Below, piece after piece: positions 11,800-12,523 of a stretch of DNA of 12,523 nt (position 1 is its first letter; every line of letters begins with the position of its first letter). The notes beneath the pieces are model-generated. The model ran no database searches and was not told the DNA's origin. It saw only the letters and a program-made list of their open reading frames with translations. Source of the stretch: an uncultured Oscillospiraceae bacterium (lineage in GTDB: Bacteria > Bacillota > Clostridia > Oscillospirales > Oscillospiraceae). Location of the stretch: assembly GCA_934589145.1 (NCBI GenBank), contig CAKTNW010000046.1, forward strand, positions 1 through 12,523, written 5' to 3'. A program made the translations under genes and the position numbers.

Positions 11800-12489
11800 T
11801 CAATCCTCCGCTTTCTCCGGCTCCGGCTTCTCCTCTGCCGGGCGAGGCTGCTTGGTGGTGACGACGGCCTCGACGCGATGGATGGGCGTACCGAGGGCGT
11901 AGAATTTTTCCTCGTAGCCGGTCATGATGCCGACAGGGCCGTTCGCGTGCAGATCATCGGTGACGTTCCGCAGCTCGAGGAAGCAGCTTTCCATCTCGGG
12001 CAGCGACCAGGCGAACAGATTCGCGTTGTCGGTCTTGAAGTGGATCTGCCCGCCGAGCTTCAGCACCTTCTTGTATTTTTCCAAAAAGGTGTGGTACGTC
12101 AGGCGGCGCTTGGCGTTCTTCTTGCGCGGCCAGGGGTCGCAGAAGTTGATATAGAGCAGGTCGATCTCGTCGTCGGCAAAGAACTGGTCGATATTCGCCG
12201 CGTCGAGTGAGACGAAAAAGACGTTTTTGAGTCCCTTGCGGAGCGCGGCCTCCATGGCGAGAACAAGCGCGTCCTGCACGCGCTCGATGGCGATGAGCAG
12301 CACGTCCGGCTCGGCCTCGGCGGTTTCGACGGTGAATTTGCCCTTGCCGCAGCCGACCTCGACGCGAAGCTCCCGGCAGCCTGGCATCAGACTGCGCCAG
12401 TTGCCGCGCAGCGCCTCCGGGTCGTGGATCCAGACGGCTTCGCAGGCCTCCATCCGCGGGGCCAGATTGTTTCTTCTTCTCATTCGCAT
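11800..12489 (-). CDS. trmB: tRNA (guanine-N7)-methyltransferase TrmB
   Basis: The 229-residue enzyme transfers a methyl group from S-adenosylmethionine to G46 of tRNA. The SAM-binding motif EVGCGKGKF (44-52), IERVQDALVLAM, and the family signature NFCDPWPRKKNAKRRL are visible, as are HFKTDNANLF and a conserved TGYEEKF near the C terminus. A Pro-Glu-Lys-rich tail after about residue 212 is not part of the fold and varies between species. The start at 12489 (MRMRRRNN) is preceded by AGGAAA about seven to eight bases upstream; the ATG two codons later is an alternative. Length is normal for the family. Confidence 0.94.
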   Translation of the reverse strand: MRMRRRNNLAPRMEACEAVWIHDPEALRGNWRSLMPGCRELRVEVGCGKGKFTVETAEAEPDVLLIAIERVQDALVLAMEAALRKGLKNVFFVSLDAANIDQFFADDEIDLLYINFCDPWPRKKNAKRRLTYHTFLEKYKKVLKLGGQIHFKTDNANLFAWSLPEMESCFLELRNVTDDLHANGPVGIMTGYEEKFYALGTPIHRVEAVVTTKQPRPAEEKPEPEKAED

Positions 12490-12523
12490 ATGCGTTTCCT
12501 GCTCTTTCTGAAATGTTGGTGGG

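Noticed and set aside
1..12523. CRISPR array
   Set aside because: No series of short identical repeats with regular unique spacers was seen; repeats here are two-copy and long, or hairpins.

Overview
The window looks like part of the chromosome of a spore-forming, fairly GC-rich member of the Clostridia, most likely Oscillospiraceae-like (Oscillibacter/Flavonifractor type). The evidence is an spoIIGA-sigE operon, a late sporulation sigma factor remnant (sigK type), Spo0A DNA-binding domains, rex, a DUF951 gene, an S1-domain protein and an SLH surface protein with InlB-type repeats. The genus is inferred from gene content only.

Left third (1-5360) is an accessory, rearranged region. It holds the start of an unknown minus-strand gene (1-94) and two near-identical transcription units, each about 818 bp (351-1168 and 4539-5356). 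Each unit encodes a small XRE-type HTH protein followed, with an ATGA overlap, by a stand-alone Spo0A C-terminal DNA-binding domain with no receiver domain. Each is preceded by a paired GAAGT-N2-ACTTC dyad and a perfect Spo0A-box heptamer, and ends in a hairpin whose stem shows compensatory base changes between the copies. Between the units lie an AT-richer minus-strand RloA/RloB pair (AAA15-type ATPase plus RloB TOPRIM-like protein, resembling AbiL-type phage defence), a roughly 160-bp direct repeat on either side of that pair carrying the same 40-codon gene remnant, and a sigK-like gene that lacks its first third and begins exactly at the end of the right-hand repeat. The arrangement suggests a mobile or skin-like insertion and duplication next to sigK.

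Middle (5360-8415) returns to core genome. There are hairpin repeats, tRNA-Leu(CAA) with its own promoter and terminator, rex, then sigE and spoIIGA overlapping in one minus-strand operon, and a DUF951 gene ending in a strong terminator.

Right (8416-12523) holds a plus-strand S1-domain RNA-binding protein divergent from DUF951, a minus-strand secreted SLH protein facing it across a shared hairpin, and trmB.

The XRE/Spo0A_C cassette is the most interesting element: a small two-protein regulator with a Spo0A-type DNA reader but no phosphorylation switch, probably under Spo0A-box control, duplicated beside a broken late sporulation sigma gene and a defence pair. All functional statements about it are inference from sequence.
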